From Rossellomorea sp. AcN35-11 (GTDB taxonomy: Bacteria > Bacillota > Bacilli > Bacillales > Bacillaceae_B): a stretch of 64,000 nucleotides of DNA. The notes under the pieces are model-generated. The model saw only the letters and a program-made list of their open reading frames with translations. It was not told the origin of the DNA and made no database searches. Within the stretch, counting starts at the first letter, position 1, and each line of letters opens with the position of its first letter. Position numbers and translations under genes: made by a program. The DNA is taken from the NCBI GenBank assembly GCA_030388825.1, contig CP128835.1, positions 3,156,001-3,220,000 of the forward strand. The letters are read 5' to 3'. This document shows, in pieces, positions 31,319 through 39,421 of this stretch.

Positions 31319-31562
31319 ACCCTCTCTCCTTTTTCAGTTGATAGAAACCTATAAAGTATATCGGCAGAATTCTAAAGATATAACTGAACTTACATCATTA
31401 GGGAGGAAAGGACTAATCCTCCAAGCAATAAGAAAAACTCTATTCTTACTCAATTGAGGACTGGTCTTTCACCGGTTAAATCAGATTTAATCATTTAACC
31501 GTCCCCCTCTTTCAAATTCACTGTTAAAATAGGGATATAAACTATATTGAAAGGGATGCTCT

Positions 31563-33335
31563 ATGCCTGATTGGTCTTATCATGGAATATTTAAACCTGT
31601 TTTATCTAAGCTTCCTTCACATATATCCAGGGAGTTTATCCATAAAGGAATGAGCCTTATTTCTTCTCTTCCACAAGGGCCACACATCATCCATTTCCTG
31701 GGCAGGGAAGAATGTTCTCCCCGCCTGAAGAAAGAGATCGATGGGATGGTATGTGTAAATCCTGTTGGACTGTCCGGTAAAATCGACCCATTATTATCCG
31801 GTACATCTGCCTTTACCCATCTGGGATTTGGTTTTATTGAAATAGGTCCTGTCACCATACATCCTGCAAGAGACTCCGCTTATCCTATAGCAGATCATCA
31901 TAAGCAGCAGATTACATTCCAAGATCCCCCTGAATCCATTGGATTAAAGGAAATTCTAAAGAAATTAAAGAAACATAGTAAAAAGCAACCATTTATCATT
32001 CGCTTATCCGGAAGCCCTGAAGAAATATCCAGTATGATGGAACATTTAGACATTTATGCGGATGCTTATATACTAGAGGTAAATGAGCAACATCCAACTA
32101 TTCATAGCAATAAACCAATGTATCTCTCGAACCCTGACACGACAGACCGCCACACTCTGAACAATCAGGATACAGCAGGAATCGTCGTAGAAGAAGATGA
32201 GCTTGATGCTCTCATATCAAGAATCCGTTCCTATCGTGAGGCTTACCCGGATCTTTCGATTATTTCTTCAGGCGGCGTCCTTGAACCGTGTCATGCGCTG
32301 AAACTTTTAAATGCCGGGGCGGACCTTATTCTGCTTTCTGATGGCTATGTCTTTTCTGGACCGGGATTAACCAAACGTATTAACGAAGCATTACTTGATG
32401 ATTTGAAAGATCACCCCCCTCCACAAAAAGGGTGGTTTTCGTATTGGGTATTTGGCTTATTTATTTTTATAGGGGGACTCTTTGCTCTCCTTTTCAGCTT
32501 AACGTCTGTGATTCTCCCCTATGACGAACAGTACTTGGGGATGCAGAGGGAAACTATTTCAGGATTTAATGACTCTATAGTGAAATTCATGGCTCACGAC
32601 AGGATGACGTTGGCAGGTACTATGATGTCAGGTGGGATTGTCTATATGCAGCTCGCTTATCACGGAGTAAGGAGACGTCTTCTTTGGGCTAAACAATCCA
32701 TTGATATTGGAGCCTCAACCGGCTTTTTGGGGATACTTTTATTTATCGGATTTGGATACTTTGACTGGCTGCATCTTGTATTCTGGCTCGTATTGCTGCC
32801 ATTTTATATTCATGGTTGGGTTCATACCAGAGAGACAAGGGGGACACCCTCTTCTGGAAATCGAAGAAATCACAGCAATTGGTTACAAGCGCTTTATGGC
32901 CAGCTTGCCTTTGTCGTACTTGGATTTTCATTCGTCGTTGGGGGACTTACGATTTCTTACTATGGTGTGACGTCTGTTTTTGTTCCTACAGATCTACTTT
33001 ACCTATGTATGACACCGGATATACTGAATGAGTTCAATCAAAATCTCATTCCGGTTATTGCCCATGATCGAGCAGGATTCGGCAGTGCCTTATTCAGTGT
33101 CGGACTACTGGTGCTGACGCTCTCTCTTTGGGGGTTTCAACAAGGAAGCCGGTGGGTATGGTGGACCCTGTTAGTTGGCGGGCTCCCTGCCTTCATAGCC
33201 GGCATATATATCCATTTTGCCATCGGGTACACTTCTTTTATCCACCTTCTGCCTGCCTATATCGCCCTTGTCTTATTTGTAATAGGGTTAAAAAAATCAT
33301 ATTCCTTTTTACATCAAGGAAAAGACATGATCTGA
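31563..33335 (+). CDS. Dihydroorotate dehydrogenase-like barrel fused to a polytopic membrane region
   Basis: A 590-residue two-part protein. Residues ~1-285 resemble a class 2 dihydroorotate dehydrogenase TIM barrel: CVNPVGLSGKIDPLL, FGFIEIGPVTIHPAR, then IISSGGVLEPCHALKLLNAGADLILLSDGYVFSGPGLTKRINEAL, the phosphate (FMN)-binding end. The catalytic NxSSPNT-type base loop is not recognisable (only LSNPDTTD), so DHOD activity is doubtful. Residues ~295-580 carry about eight hydrophobic segments and two repeated units, each with a conserved AHDR motif (KFMAHDRMTLAG and PVIAHDRAGFGS), suggesting an internal duplication. Function unknown. The start is ATG 31563 with an AAAGGGATG region upstream; monocistronic. 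Confidence 0.72.
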   Translation: MPDWSYHGIFKPVLSKLPSHISREFIHKGMSLISSLPQGPHIIHFLGREECSPRLKKEIDGMVCVNPVGLSGKIDPLLSGTSAFTHLGFGFIEIGPVTIHPARDSAYPIADHHKQQITFQDPPESIGLKEILKKLKKHSKKQPFIIRLSGSPEEISSMMEHLDIYADAYILEVNEQHPTIHSNKPMYLSNPDTTDRHTLNNQDTAGIVVEEDELDALISRIRSYREAYPDLSIISSGGVLEPCHALKLLNAGADLILLSDGYVFSGPGLTKRINEALLDDLKDHPPPQKGWFSYWVFGLFIFIGGLFALLFSLTSVILPYDEQYLGMQRETISGFNDSIVKFMAHDRMTLAGTMMSGGIVYMQLAYHGVRRRLLWAKQSIDIGASTGFLGILLFIGFGYFDWLHLVFWLVLLPFYIHGWVHTRETRGTPSSGNRRNHSNWLQALYGQLAFVVLGFSFVVGGLTISYYGVTSVFVPTDLLYLCMTPDILNEFNQNLIPVIAHDRAGFGSALFSVGLLVLTLSLWGFQQGSRWVWWTLLVGGLPAFIAGIYIHFAIGYTSFIHLLPAYIALVLFVIGLKKSYSFLHQGKDMI

Positions 33336-33340
33336 CAATT

Positions 33341-33371
33341 GCCATATCCAAGAAGGATATGGTTTTTTGCC
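33341..33371 (+). terminator. Terminator of the DHOD-like fusion gene
   Basis: GCCATATCC and GGATATGGT pair around AAGAA, followed by TTTTTTG. Confidence 0.85.
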
Positions 33372-33451
33372 TCTCACAAACGTTAAAATTTTGTAAACTT
33401 CCACTCACCTCTTTTATTTCGGTCTGTTCTCATGTTATAGTTCCTATATTC

Positions 33452-33483
33452 AAATTCGATATCGAATCCCGATATTGGGATCC
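33452..33483 (+). promoter_or_regulatory. Probable PadR operator upstream of padR-chrA
   Basis: Two palindromes lie next to each other: TTCGATATCGAA (about 33454-33465) and ATCCCGATATTGGGAT (about 33466-33481). They end just before the ribosome site of the PadR gene, a likely autoregulatory position. Confidence 0.6.
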
Positions 33484-33502
33484 AATATATGGAGGTGATT
33501 GA

Positions 33503-33814
33503 TTGGAAGATAAAGTATTACGAAAACTCTTTCTCGGGTTTATCCAAATCCATATTCTTCATCATGCGAAAGAAGCTCCCATTTACGGGAGTTGGATGTT
33601 GGATGAATTAAGAGAACATGGGTACAGCATAAGTTCAGGTACGCTGTATCCCATCCTTCACACGATGGAGACGGATGGACTGCTGACAAAAAAAGAAAAG
33701 AATGTAGAAGGTAAAATCCGTAAATATTATTCGACTACGGAGAAAGGGAATGCAGTATTACAAGAAGCAAGACATAAAGCGTATGAGTTATTTAAGGAAA
33801 TCAAAGATTCATAA
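33503..33814 (+). CDS. PadR-family transcriptional regulator
   Basis: A 103-residue winged-helix protein. It shows the PadR pattern: APIYGSWMLDELREHGYSISSGTLYPILHTMETDGLLTKKE, with the conserved GTLYPILH recognition region, and a C-terminal dimerisation helix. It starts at TTG 33503 after GGAGGTG. It sits 16 bp upstream of the chromate transporter gene and probably represses the pair in response to chromate or a related signal; such PadR-ChrA pairing is common in bacilli. Confidence 0.87.
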   Translation: MEDKVLRKLFLGFIQIHILHHAKEAPIYGSWMLDELREHGYSISSGTLYPILHTMETDGLLTKKEKNVEGKIRKYYSTTEKGNAVLQEARHKAYELFKEIKDS

Positions 33815-33830
33815 AGAAGGTGAAATAATC

Positions 33831-35015
33831 GTGAATACATCAGGAAAGTTAAAGTCACTCTTAGAAATACTGATCATATCAACGAAACTCGGTCTTACAT
33901 CTTTTGGAGGACCTGTTGCCCATTTAGGCTATTTTCATGAAGAATATGTCCGGAGAAGAAAATGGCTGGATGAGAAAAGTTACGCCGATCTCGTAGCCCT
34001 ATGCCAATTCCTCCCCGGACCAGCCAGCAGCCAGGTGGGCATGGGGATTGGGATCATGCGGGCAGGTGTGTTAGGAGGAATTGTTTCATTTTTAGGCTTC
34101 ACCCTTCCATCGGTCGTCGCTTTAATCCTGTTTGCCATCATTCTTCAAAGTCTGGATGTGGCTGATGCAGGTTGGATACATGGACTAAAGATTGTCGCTG
34201 TCGCTGTAGTGGCCCATGCAATCATAGGAATGGCACAGAAGCTGACACCTGATTTAAAGAGAAAAGCCATTGCACTATTAGCATTAGTGATCATTTTATT
34301 ATGGCAAACGGCATTTTCACAGATTGGTGTCATTGTCCTTTCTGGTTTCATCGGGTTCCTTCTGTTTAGACAACAGACAACAGACAGTGAAGCGAGAGTG
34401 AACTTCCCCATTTCGAGGAGGTTTGCAGCTTTCTGTTTAACCTTGTTTTTCGGTTTGCTTATTCTTCTTCCAGTCTTGAGGGATGTGACGTCCCTGGGAT
34501 GGATCGCCTTATTTGATAGTTTTTATCGTTCAGGATCGTTGGTTTTTGGGGGCGGACATGTTGTATTGCCTCTTCTTGAAAGGGAGTTTGTCCCAACCGG
34601 CCTCCTATCAGAAGAGGCGTTTTTAGCAGGATATGGTGCTGCCCAGGCAGTTCCAGGACCACTATTTACCTTCGCAGCTTACATTGGTGCAGTGATCAAT
34701 GGATGGCAGGGCGGATTGCTTGCAACGTTCGCTATTTTTCTCCCTGCTTTTCTCCTTATAGTAGGTACGCTGCCATTTTGGGATACCCTCCGTCGGAATC
34801 CCAAAATAAAAGGGGCCCTGATGGGTGTGAATGCTGCCGTGGTAGGAATCCTCATCGCAGCATTCTATCAACCGATATGGACCTCTTCCATCATTTCTTC
34901 ACTGGACTTTGCCTTTGCAGCCGTACTGTTCAGCATGCTGGTCTTCTGGAAAATACCGCCATGGATAGTCGTGTTAACGGGAGCAGTCGGCGGACTGTTG
35001 ATGAGTTTCATTTAA
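33831..35015 (+). CDS. chrA: Chromate transporter ChrA
   Basis: A 394-residue, two-domain CHR-family transporter with about ten helices that exports chromate (and possibly sulfate-like anions). Each half carries the CHR signature: TSFGGPVAHLGYFHEEY ... LCQFLPGPASSQVG in the first and SLVFGGGHVVLPLLEREFV ... AQAVPGPLFTFAAYIG in the second. The start is GTG 33831 with AGAAGGTG; a longer frame reading back into padR is an overlap without a ribosome site. Co-transcribed with padR. Confidence 0.9.
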   Translation: MNTSGKLKSLLEILIISTKLGLTSFGGPVAHLGYFHEEYVRRRKWLDEKSYADLVALCQFLPGPASSQVGMGIGIMRAGVLGGIVSFLGFTLPSVVALILFAIILQSLDVADAGWIHGLKIVAVAVVAHAIIGMAQKLTPDLKRKAIALLALVIILLWQTAFSQIGVIVLSGFIGFLLFRQQTTDSEARVNFPISRRFAAFCLTLFFGLLILLPVLRDVTSLGWIALFDSFYRSGSLVFGGGHVVLPLLEREFVPTGLLSEEAFLAGYGAAQAVPGPLFTFAAYIGAVINGWQGGLLATFAIFLPAFLLIVGTLPFWDTLRRNPKIKGALMGVNAAVVGILIAAFYQPIWTSSIISSLDFAFAAVLFSMLVFWKIPPWIVVLTGAVGGLLMSFI

Positions 35016-35125
35016 GCAGGATGGATAAAGACAGGGAGTGTGTCATAGCTTTTTAGGGCCATGTTCATATCATGAGAATAGGATTCATTGGCAGGAACAT
35101 ATATAGTATGAAAGATTCATATTAA

Positions 35126-35166
35126 AGGAATGACCCAGGTAAATGAATACCCGGGTCATTTTTTAT
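35126..35166 (+). terminator. Terminator after chrA, shared with pssA
   Basis: AATGACCCAGGT and ACCCGGGTCATT pair around AAATGAAT, followed by TTTTTTAT. It lies between convergent genes. Confidence 0.85.
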
Positions 35167-35838
35167 CTTTTGATGAATCTGTAAGCGAGATACGCTATGT
35201 AAAGGGGTGTTGCAATATAAATTAAATAAGGAAATTCCTCGTAAGTCCCTTTATAAATAACGAAAAGGAGTGCACCAATGAAGAGTGTCACGATCGTGCC
35301 ATATTTCGGCAATGGTACTTCCTTAAGACTGGGGATTCGTATCCTGCTCACCATGAGGAAGCACATGGCGGTGAAAATGACCGTTGTCACAATGTTCGGG
35401 ATGAAATTTCCGAAGAGCGTGAGAATCGCAAGAATACCTCCTGCTGCCGTGATCGGAACCCCCCACAAAATAGTGTAGGGACGATTTGGGAGGGCTTGTA
35501 TTGAACCTCGCCAGGCGATAAGCACCAAATAAAGGAAATAAACCAGCTACAATAAATCCTAATAATCCAAATTGAAAGAAATATGTATAATACACAAGAA
35601 ATGATGGAGCAATACCAAACGTGACAATATCCGCTAAAGAGTCCAGTTCTTTACCCAGTACACTATCCGCCTTAAGCATCCTCGCCAGTCTTCCATCCAT
35701 GCTGTCCAGCATCATACCGATGATGATTAGTATGGCTGCATTTTTAAATTGTCCGTTTGCGGCAAATCCGATCGATAAGAAACCGCAGTACAGATTCCCC
35801 AATGTGACCATATTGGGTATTTTTTTGGTTAGTTTCAT
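35163..35838 (-). pseudogene. pssA: CDP-diacylglycerol-serine O-phosphatidyltransferase, frameshifted
   Basis: A membrane CDP-alcohol phosphatidyltransferase that makes phosphatidylserine, precursor of phosphatidylethanolamine. The active-site signature DSMDGRLARMLKADSVLGKELDSLAD matches DGx2ARx8Gx3Dx3D. The first frame runs to HYFVG and then goes wrong; one extra C in the run of six C at 35459-35464, if removed, joins it to VPITAAGGILAILTLFGNF and restores about 224 residues with the final helices. The gene stands alone here, not beside psd. Probably intact in the organism. Confidence 0.88.
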
Positions 35839-36316
35839 CTTTAATCCTCACTCTGTCAAAAAGTATATTAATTCTAGAATAACATGTTCCTTTCATACAT
35901 AAAGGAATGTTTTGAAAAAAATTCATGAAGTGACATGAATTTTTATTATAAGCCTTTACAAAGACTTTGTTGATAATTTATTGCAAAAGAGTTCAGTGTA
36001 TTCCCCATTATATTATCACAATTAGAATACAGATGGCTGTCCATATTAGTAAAGGAGTATGTAGGTAAAGGAAAATCGGTGATTATTGATATGGCCAGTC
36101 AAAAAGCGTCACGAAAATCATCGCTTTTATTTCGAGTGATTGGTCTCTGCATTGTAAAACCTTCATAAATAAAGTTGAAACTCTTTATAGGTCTTATTCG
36201 TATATTTTTGTATAAAGCTATATTAAATTTCCACGCTGTATACTAATCCACTTCGGGTTTTGTTATCATTTAACTATGAAGTGACGAAGACGATTTGAAG
36301 GAAAGGGATGATTGTA
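35839..36316. other. Intergenic region, 478 bp, between pssA and a small membrane protein
   Basis: The gap is AT-rich and holds the divergent promoters. A short plus-strand frame near 36080-36170 (GTG, then IIDMASQKASRKSSLL) is preceded by GTAAAGGAAAA; it would encode about 30 residues and ends with a terminator-like AAAAGCG/CGCTTTT hairpin inside it. I do not recognise it and regard it as unproven. Confidence 0.35.
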
Positions 36317-36541
36317 ATGACTGGCACCATTGCTGTTATCATGATTTTTTCGATACCCATACTCGGTATCATAACGGACCACTTCCAAAAACAATCCAAG
36401 ATGAAGCAAAAGATGATAGAAGACCAACTTGAGCTGGAAAGACTGAAACACGATAACTTTGTGATTGAGACTCAGAAATTAAGACTTGAATTAGAACAGA
36501 TGAACGTGAAAGACTCCAAAGAAAAATCACAAATACTATAA
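36317..36541 (+). CDS. Small membrane-anchored coiled-coil protein, unknown function
   Basis: About 74 residues: one N-terminal membrane helix (TGTIAVIMIFSIPILGIITDHF) followed by a charged helical coiled coil rich in Lys, Glu and Leu (DQLELERLKHDNFVIETQKLR). The start is ATG 36317, nine bases after GGAAAGGG; the ATG at 36308 touches the ribosome site. The layout resembles PspB or small envelope-stress proteins, but I cannot assign it to a family. It has no operon partner. Confidence 0.65.
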   Translation: MTGTIAVIMIFSIPILGIITDHFQKQSKMKQKMIEDQLELERLKHDNFVIETQKLRLELEQMNVKDSKEKSQIL

Positions 36542-36679
36542 CCATGGCGCTGGGATATCCCTGGCGTTTTTGTTTGGATAAAGTAGAAACTCTAATACGC
36601 CTGTCAAGGAATTCACTTTTCAGCATCCTAAAAACTACTTAATAAACGACAGTCTCTACATCCCTTTTCGTCTTGGCAC

Positions 36680-37099
36680 TCATTCCAAATATTCATCAGC
36701 AAGCTTTGAGTTTAGATATCTTGCCATGCCCGTCTTCACTTTTTTCAATCCATGTTTTTTATAGAATTCTTCATTGCCGGTGGTGGAGATTAATAGAACA
36801 CATGAGATCTCCTGCAGCTTTTTTAATAAATCATCCATGATGAGACTTGCGATCCCATTTCCTTGGTATTCACGATGGACCACTACATCATAAATAGTTG
36901 CATTGAACACACCATCGGTTAGTGCTCTTCCCACCCCCACTACCTTTCCACAACATATAGCCAACGAAAGAATGTCACTTCTTATGAACACCTTTTCAAT
37001 TGCCTCATCACTATGTTTCTTCCAACCTACTGAATGATAAATTTCCTTGATCTCCCCCACCTGGTCTGGATCAAATCTGTTCTGAATCATGATTTTCAT
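36680..37099 (-). CDS. GNAT-family N-acetyltransferase
   Basis: About 139 residues with the compact GNAT layout: YDVVVHREYQGNGIASLIMDDLLKKL is the acetyl-CoA-binding region and STTGNEEFYKKHGLKKVKTGMARYL the C-terminal strand. The small, single-domain form is like YpeA/aminoglycoside 6'-type relatives; substrate unknown. The start is ATG 37099 with GGGGGAGG upstream; an in-frame ATG at 37120 is possible but has no site. Monocistronic. Confidence 0.82.
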   Translation of the reverse strand: MKIMIQNRFDPDQVGEIKEIYHSVGWKKHSDEAIEKVFIRSDILSLAICCGKVVGVGRALTDGVFNATIYDVVVHREYQGNGIASLIMDDLLKKLQEISCVLLISTTGNEEFYKKHGLKKVKTGMARYLNSKLADEYLE

Positions 37100-37169
37100 T
37101 AAGCCGGTCCTCCCCCTCAACGAGCTTTTCCACCTGAAATGTCTTATGCTAAATGATTAGGCGTCATCG

Positions 37170-37216
37170 TATAAAAAAGAACTAAGAAGGTGCTGAACAC
37201 CTTTTTAGTTCTATTT
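37170..37216 (-). terminator. Terminator between thrZ and the acetyltransferase gene
   Basis: AGAACTAA-AAGGTG and CACCT-TTAGTTCT form a long hairpin with A- and T-rich flanks, functional for thrZ on the minus strand and possibly in both directions. Confidence 0.8.
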
Positions 37217-37347
37217 CAGAAGAAATCGTTGAGCTTGGTTGATGATTATTCAGTAAAACGTATCATTCCACTGCATGAAACTCAGAATTTTCTATACAAT
37301 ATAGTATAAAAAATACAGGTAAGGGTCAATGGAATTTTCCCTTCTGT

Positions 37348-38553
37348 CTATTCTTTCAACTCTTTTTTGAAAGTTGACACAACTTCATTCATTTTCATCA
37401 TACCAACGTTCCCTTCTTTCCTTTTACGGAGTGAAACAGATGAACTTTCCATTTCCTTATCCCCTATCACCATCATATAGGGAACTTTTTGAAGTTCTGC
37501 TTCCCTTATCTTTAACCCTACCTTTTCTTCACGATCATCCAGTTCCACCCTAAATCCTTCTTTCTCCAATTGTGACTTAACGTCCTGAGCATATAAATGA
37601 TGTGCATTGGCTATCGGAAGAATTTTAACCTGATAAGGAGCTAACCAAAGGGGGAAATCCCCTCCGAAATGTTCGATGATAATGGCGAGAAACCGTTCGA
37701 GTGATCCGTATATGGCCCGGTGGATCATAATGGGCCTTAACACCTGGTTTCCTTCCCCGATATATTCACATTCAAAGTTATCCGGCATTTGGAAATCAAG
37801 TTGGACTGTACCGCACTGCCAGCTCCGTCCCAGGCAATCCATAATATGAAAGTCTATCTTAGGTCCATAAAAGGCACCATCCCCTTCGTTTACTTGATAA
37901 TTCACTCCTCTTTCTTTCAATACTGCCTCCAGGTCACTTTCAGCCTTATCCCATAGCTCAAGGGACCCCATAAAATCTTCTGGTCGAGTCGACAGTTCTA
38001 CCATATAGTCAAATCCAAATCGGTTATAAAAGACATCGATAAGATCCAATACTTTATGAAGCTCTGATCGAATTTGATCTTCCCTTACGAATAGATGGGC
38101 GTCATCCTGAGTGAACGACCGAACTCTCAATAACCCACTTAAAGAACCGGAGAGCTCGTGTCTATGAACCAACCCAAGTTCGCCGTATCTGAGAGGAAGC
38201 TCCCGGTAGCTGCGCCTTTTGCTTTTATAAATCAGGACTGCACCAGGACAACTCATCGGTTTGATGGCATAGTTCTGATCATCTACCTCTGAGAAATACA
38301 TATTCTCATGGTAATGATCCCAGTGCCCCGATTTCTCCCACAATTCCTGCTTCATCATGATGGGTGTCCTGATCTCCTGGTAGCCTGCTTTTCTATGCTC
38401 CTTTTTCCAAAAGTCCTCCAGTTCATTTCGCAAGAGCATCCCTTTCGGTAAATAAAAAGGCATTCCAGGCGCTTCCTCCATAGAAATGAATAATTCAAGC
38501 TCCTGGCCGATCTTCCTGTGATTTCTCTTTTCTACTTCAGATTGAATTGACAT
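37348..38553 (-). CDS. thrZ: Threonyl-tRNA synthetase lacking TGS and editing domains (ThrZ-like)
   Basis: A class II synthetase of 401 residues against about 640 in normal ThrRS. It begins NHRKIGQELELF, the start of the catalytic core, so the N-terminal TGS and the Ser-tRNA(Thr) editing domain are absent. The core is complete: motif 2 RYGELGLVHRHELSG, FTQDDAHLF, motif 3 and the three zinc ligands Cys102, His130 and His278. A C-terminal anticodon-binding domain (about 290-401) is present. The ATG 38553 has an AGGAGG site and the frame cannot be extended into the editing domain, because the T-box terminator lies 31 bp upstream. Three tandem T-boxes precede it, as described for B. subtilis thrZ. 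It is probably an inducible second ThrRS. Confidence 0.9.
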   Translation of the reverse strand: MSIQSEVEKRNHRKIGQELELFISMEEAPGMPFYLPKGMLLRNELEDFWKKEHRKAGYQEIRTPIMMKQELWEKSGHWDHYHENMYFSEVDDQNYAIKPMSCPGAVLIYKSKRRSYRELPLRYGELGLVHRHELSGSLSGLLRVRSFTQDDAHLFVREDQIRSELHKVLDLIDVFYNRFGFDYMVELSTRPEDFMGSLELWDKAESDLEAVLKERGVNYQVNEGDGAFYGPKIDFHIMDCLGRSWQCGTVQLDFQMPDNFECEYIGEGNQVLRPIMIHRAIYGSLERFLAIIIEHFGGDFPLWLAPYQVKILPIANAHHLYAQDVKSQLEKEGFRVELDDREEKVGLKIREAELQKVPYMMVIGDKEMESSSVSLRKRKEGNVGMMKMNEVVSTFKKELKE

Positions 38554-38583
38554 ATTGTTTCCTCCTACTGCTCATTTTTTATA

Positions 38584-38850
38584 TAAAAAAACCACACTCA
38601 TCCCTGTATAAGGGACGAATGCGGTCGTGGTACCACCCTTTTTTCGAAAAAACTGCATAAAACAGCTCTTCGCTCAAGTAACATAACGGTTTTCCCGATT
38701 ATGGATACTGATCATACTGATCGTTCCCCATAATAGCTCTGAGGTGGTAAATCATCTTTTTTTCTTCAGGGCTTTCAGCCAATGACCCTGTTCTCTGATA
38801 AGAAAACGGTAGAAGATTCATATCCTCTTCATCGCACATCGTATTCAATT
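38584..38850 (-). promoter_or_regulatory. Threonine T-box 1 (proximal to thrZ)
   Basis: Minus-strand leader with Stem I (AGAGAACAGGGTCATTGGCTG...AAGCCCTG), a candidate ACC (Thr) specifier at the complement of 38746-38748, the T-box AGGGTGGTACCACG (about 38625-38638) and a terminator (38585-38628) with a U-run. It is the most divergent of the three units. Confidence 0.92.
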
Positions 38851-38853
38851 CAA

Positions 38854-39108
38854 TAAAAAAACCGCACTCATCCCTTACAAGGGACGAGTGCGGTCGTGGT
38901 TCCACCCTAATTCCGAAGTGTCAAATAAACGCTTCGCTCAAGCAAGATAACGGTTTCCCGATTATGGATACTGTTCGTTCCCCATAATAGCTCCGAGGTG
39001 GTAAATCATTCATTTTTCTTCAGGGCTTCCAGCCAATGACCCTGTTCTCTGATAAGAAAACGGTTGAAGATTCATATCCTCTTCATCGCACATCGTATTC
39101 AATTCAAT
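38854..39108 (-). promoter_or_regulatory. Threonine T-box 2 (middle unit)
   Basis: A complete T-box unit with ACC specifier (complement of 39000-39002), T-box AGGGTGGAACCACG (about 38895-38908) and its own terminator GGGACGAGTGCGG stem plus U-run (38855-38896). Almost identical to unit 3. Confidence 0.92.
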
Positions 39109-39375
39109 AAAAAAACCGCACTCATCCCTTATAAGGGACGAGTGCGGTCGTGGTTCCACCCTAATTCCGAAGTGTCGATTAAACGCTTCGCTCAAGCAAG
39201 ATAACGGTTTTCCCGATTATGGATACTGTTCGTTCCCCATAATAGCTCCGAGGTGGTAAATCATTCATTTTTCTTCAGGGCTTCCAGCCAATGACCCTGC
39301 TCTCTGAAAATTAAGAAAAAGGGAATGATTCATGTCCTCTTCTCGGCTTTCTCATAGTATATGCCATTCGTAATA
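39109..39375 (-). promoter_or_regulatory. Threonine T-box 3 (promoter-proximal unit)
   Basis: The first unit to be transcribed. ACC specifier at the complement of 39255-39257, T-box at about 39149-39162 and terminator at 39109-39150. Its promoter should lie around 39375-39430, next to the uppP 3' end, but I cannot define it. Repeat period to unit 2 is about 254-255 bp. Confidence 0.92.
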
Positions 39376-39421
39376 AATTTGTTAAAGAAATTATATGGTA
39401 GTAATTTCTAACTGTCAAGAG

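Noticed and set aside
38699..39195. Two similar open frames (each starting near EPRPHSSLVRDECGFF) that look like a repeated protein.
   Set aside because: They are readings through the tandem T-box units; the similarity is that of the riboswitch repeat, and no ribosome site or start signals support translation.
38584..39375. Regularly spaced repeats that could suggest a CRISPR array.
   Set aside because: The unit is about 254 bp and consists of complete T-box leaders; there are no short repeats with variable spacers and no cas genes.
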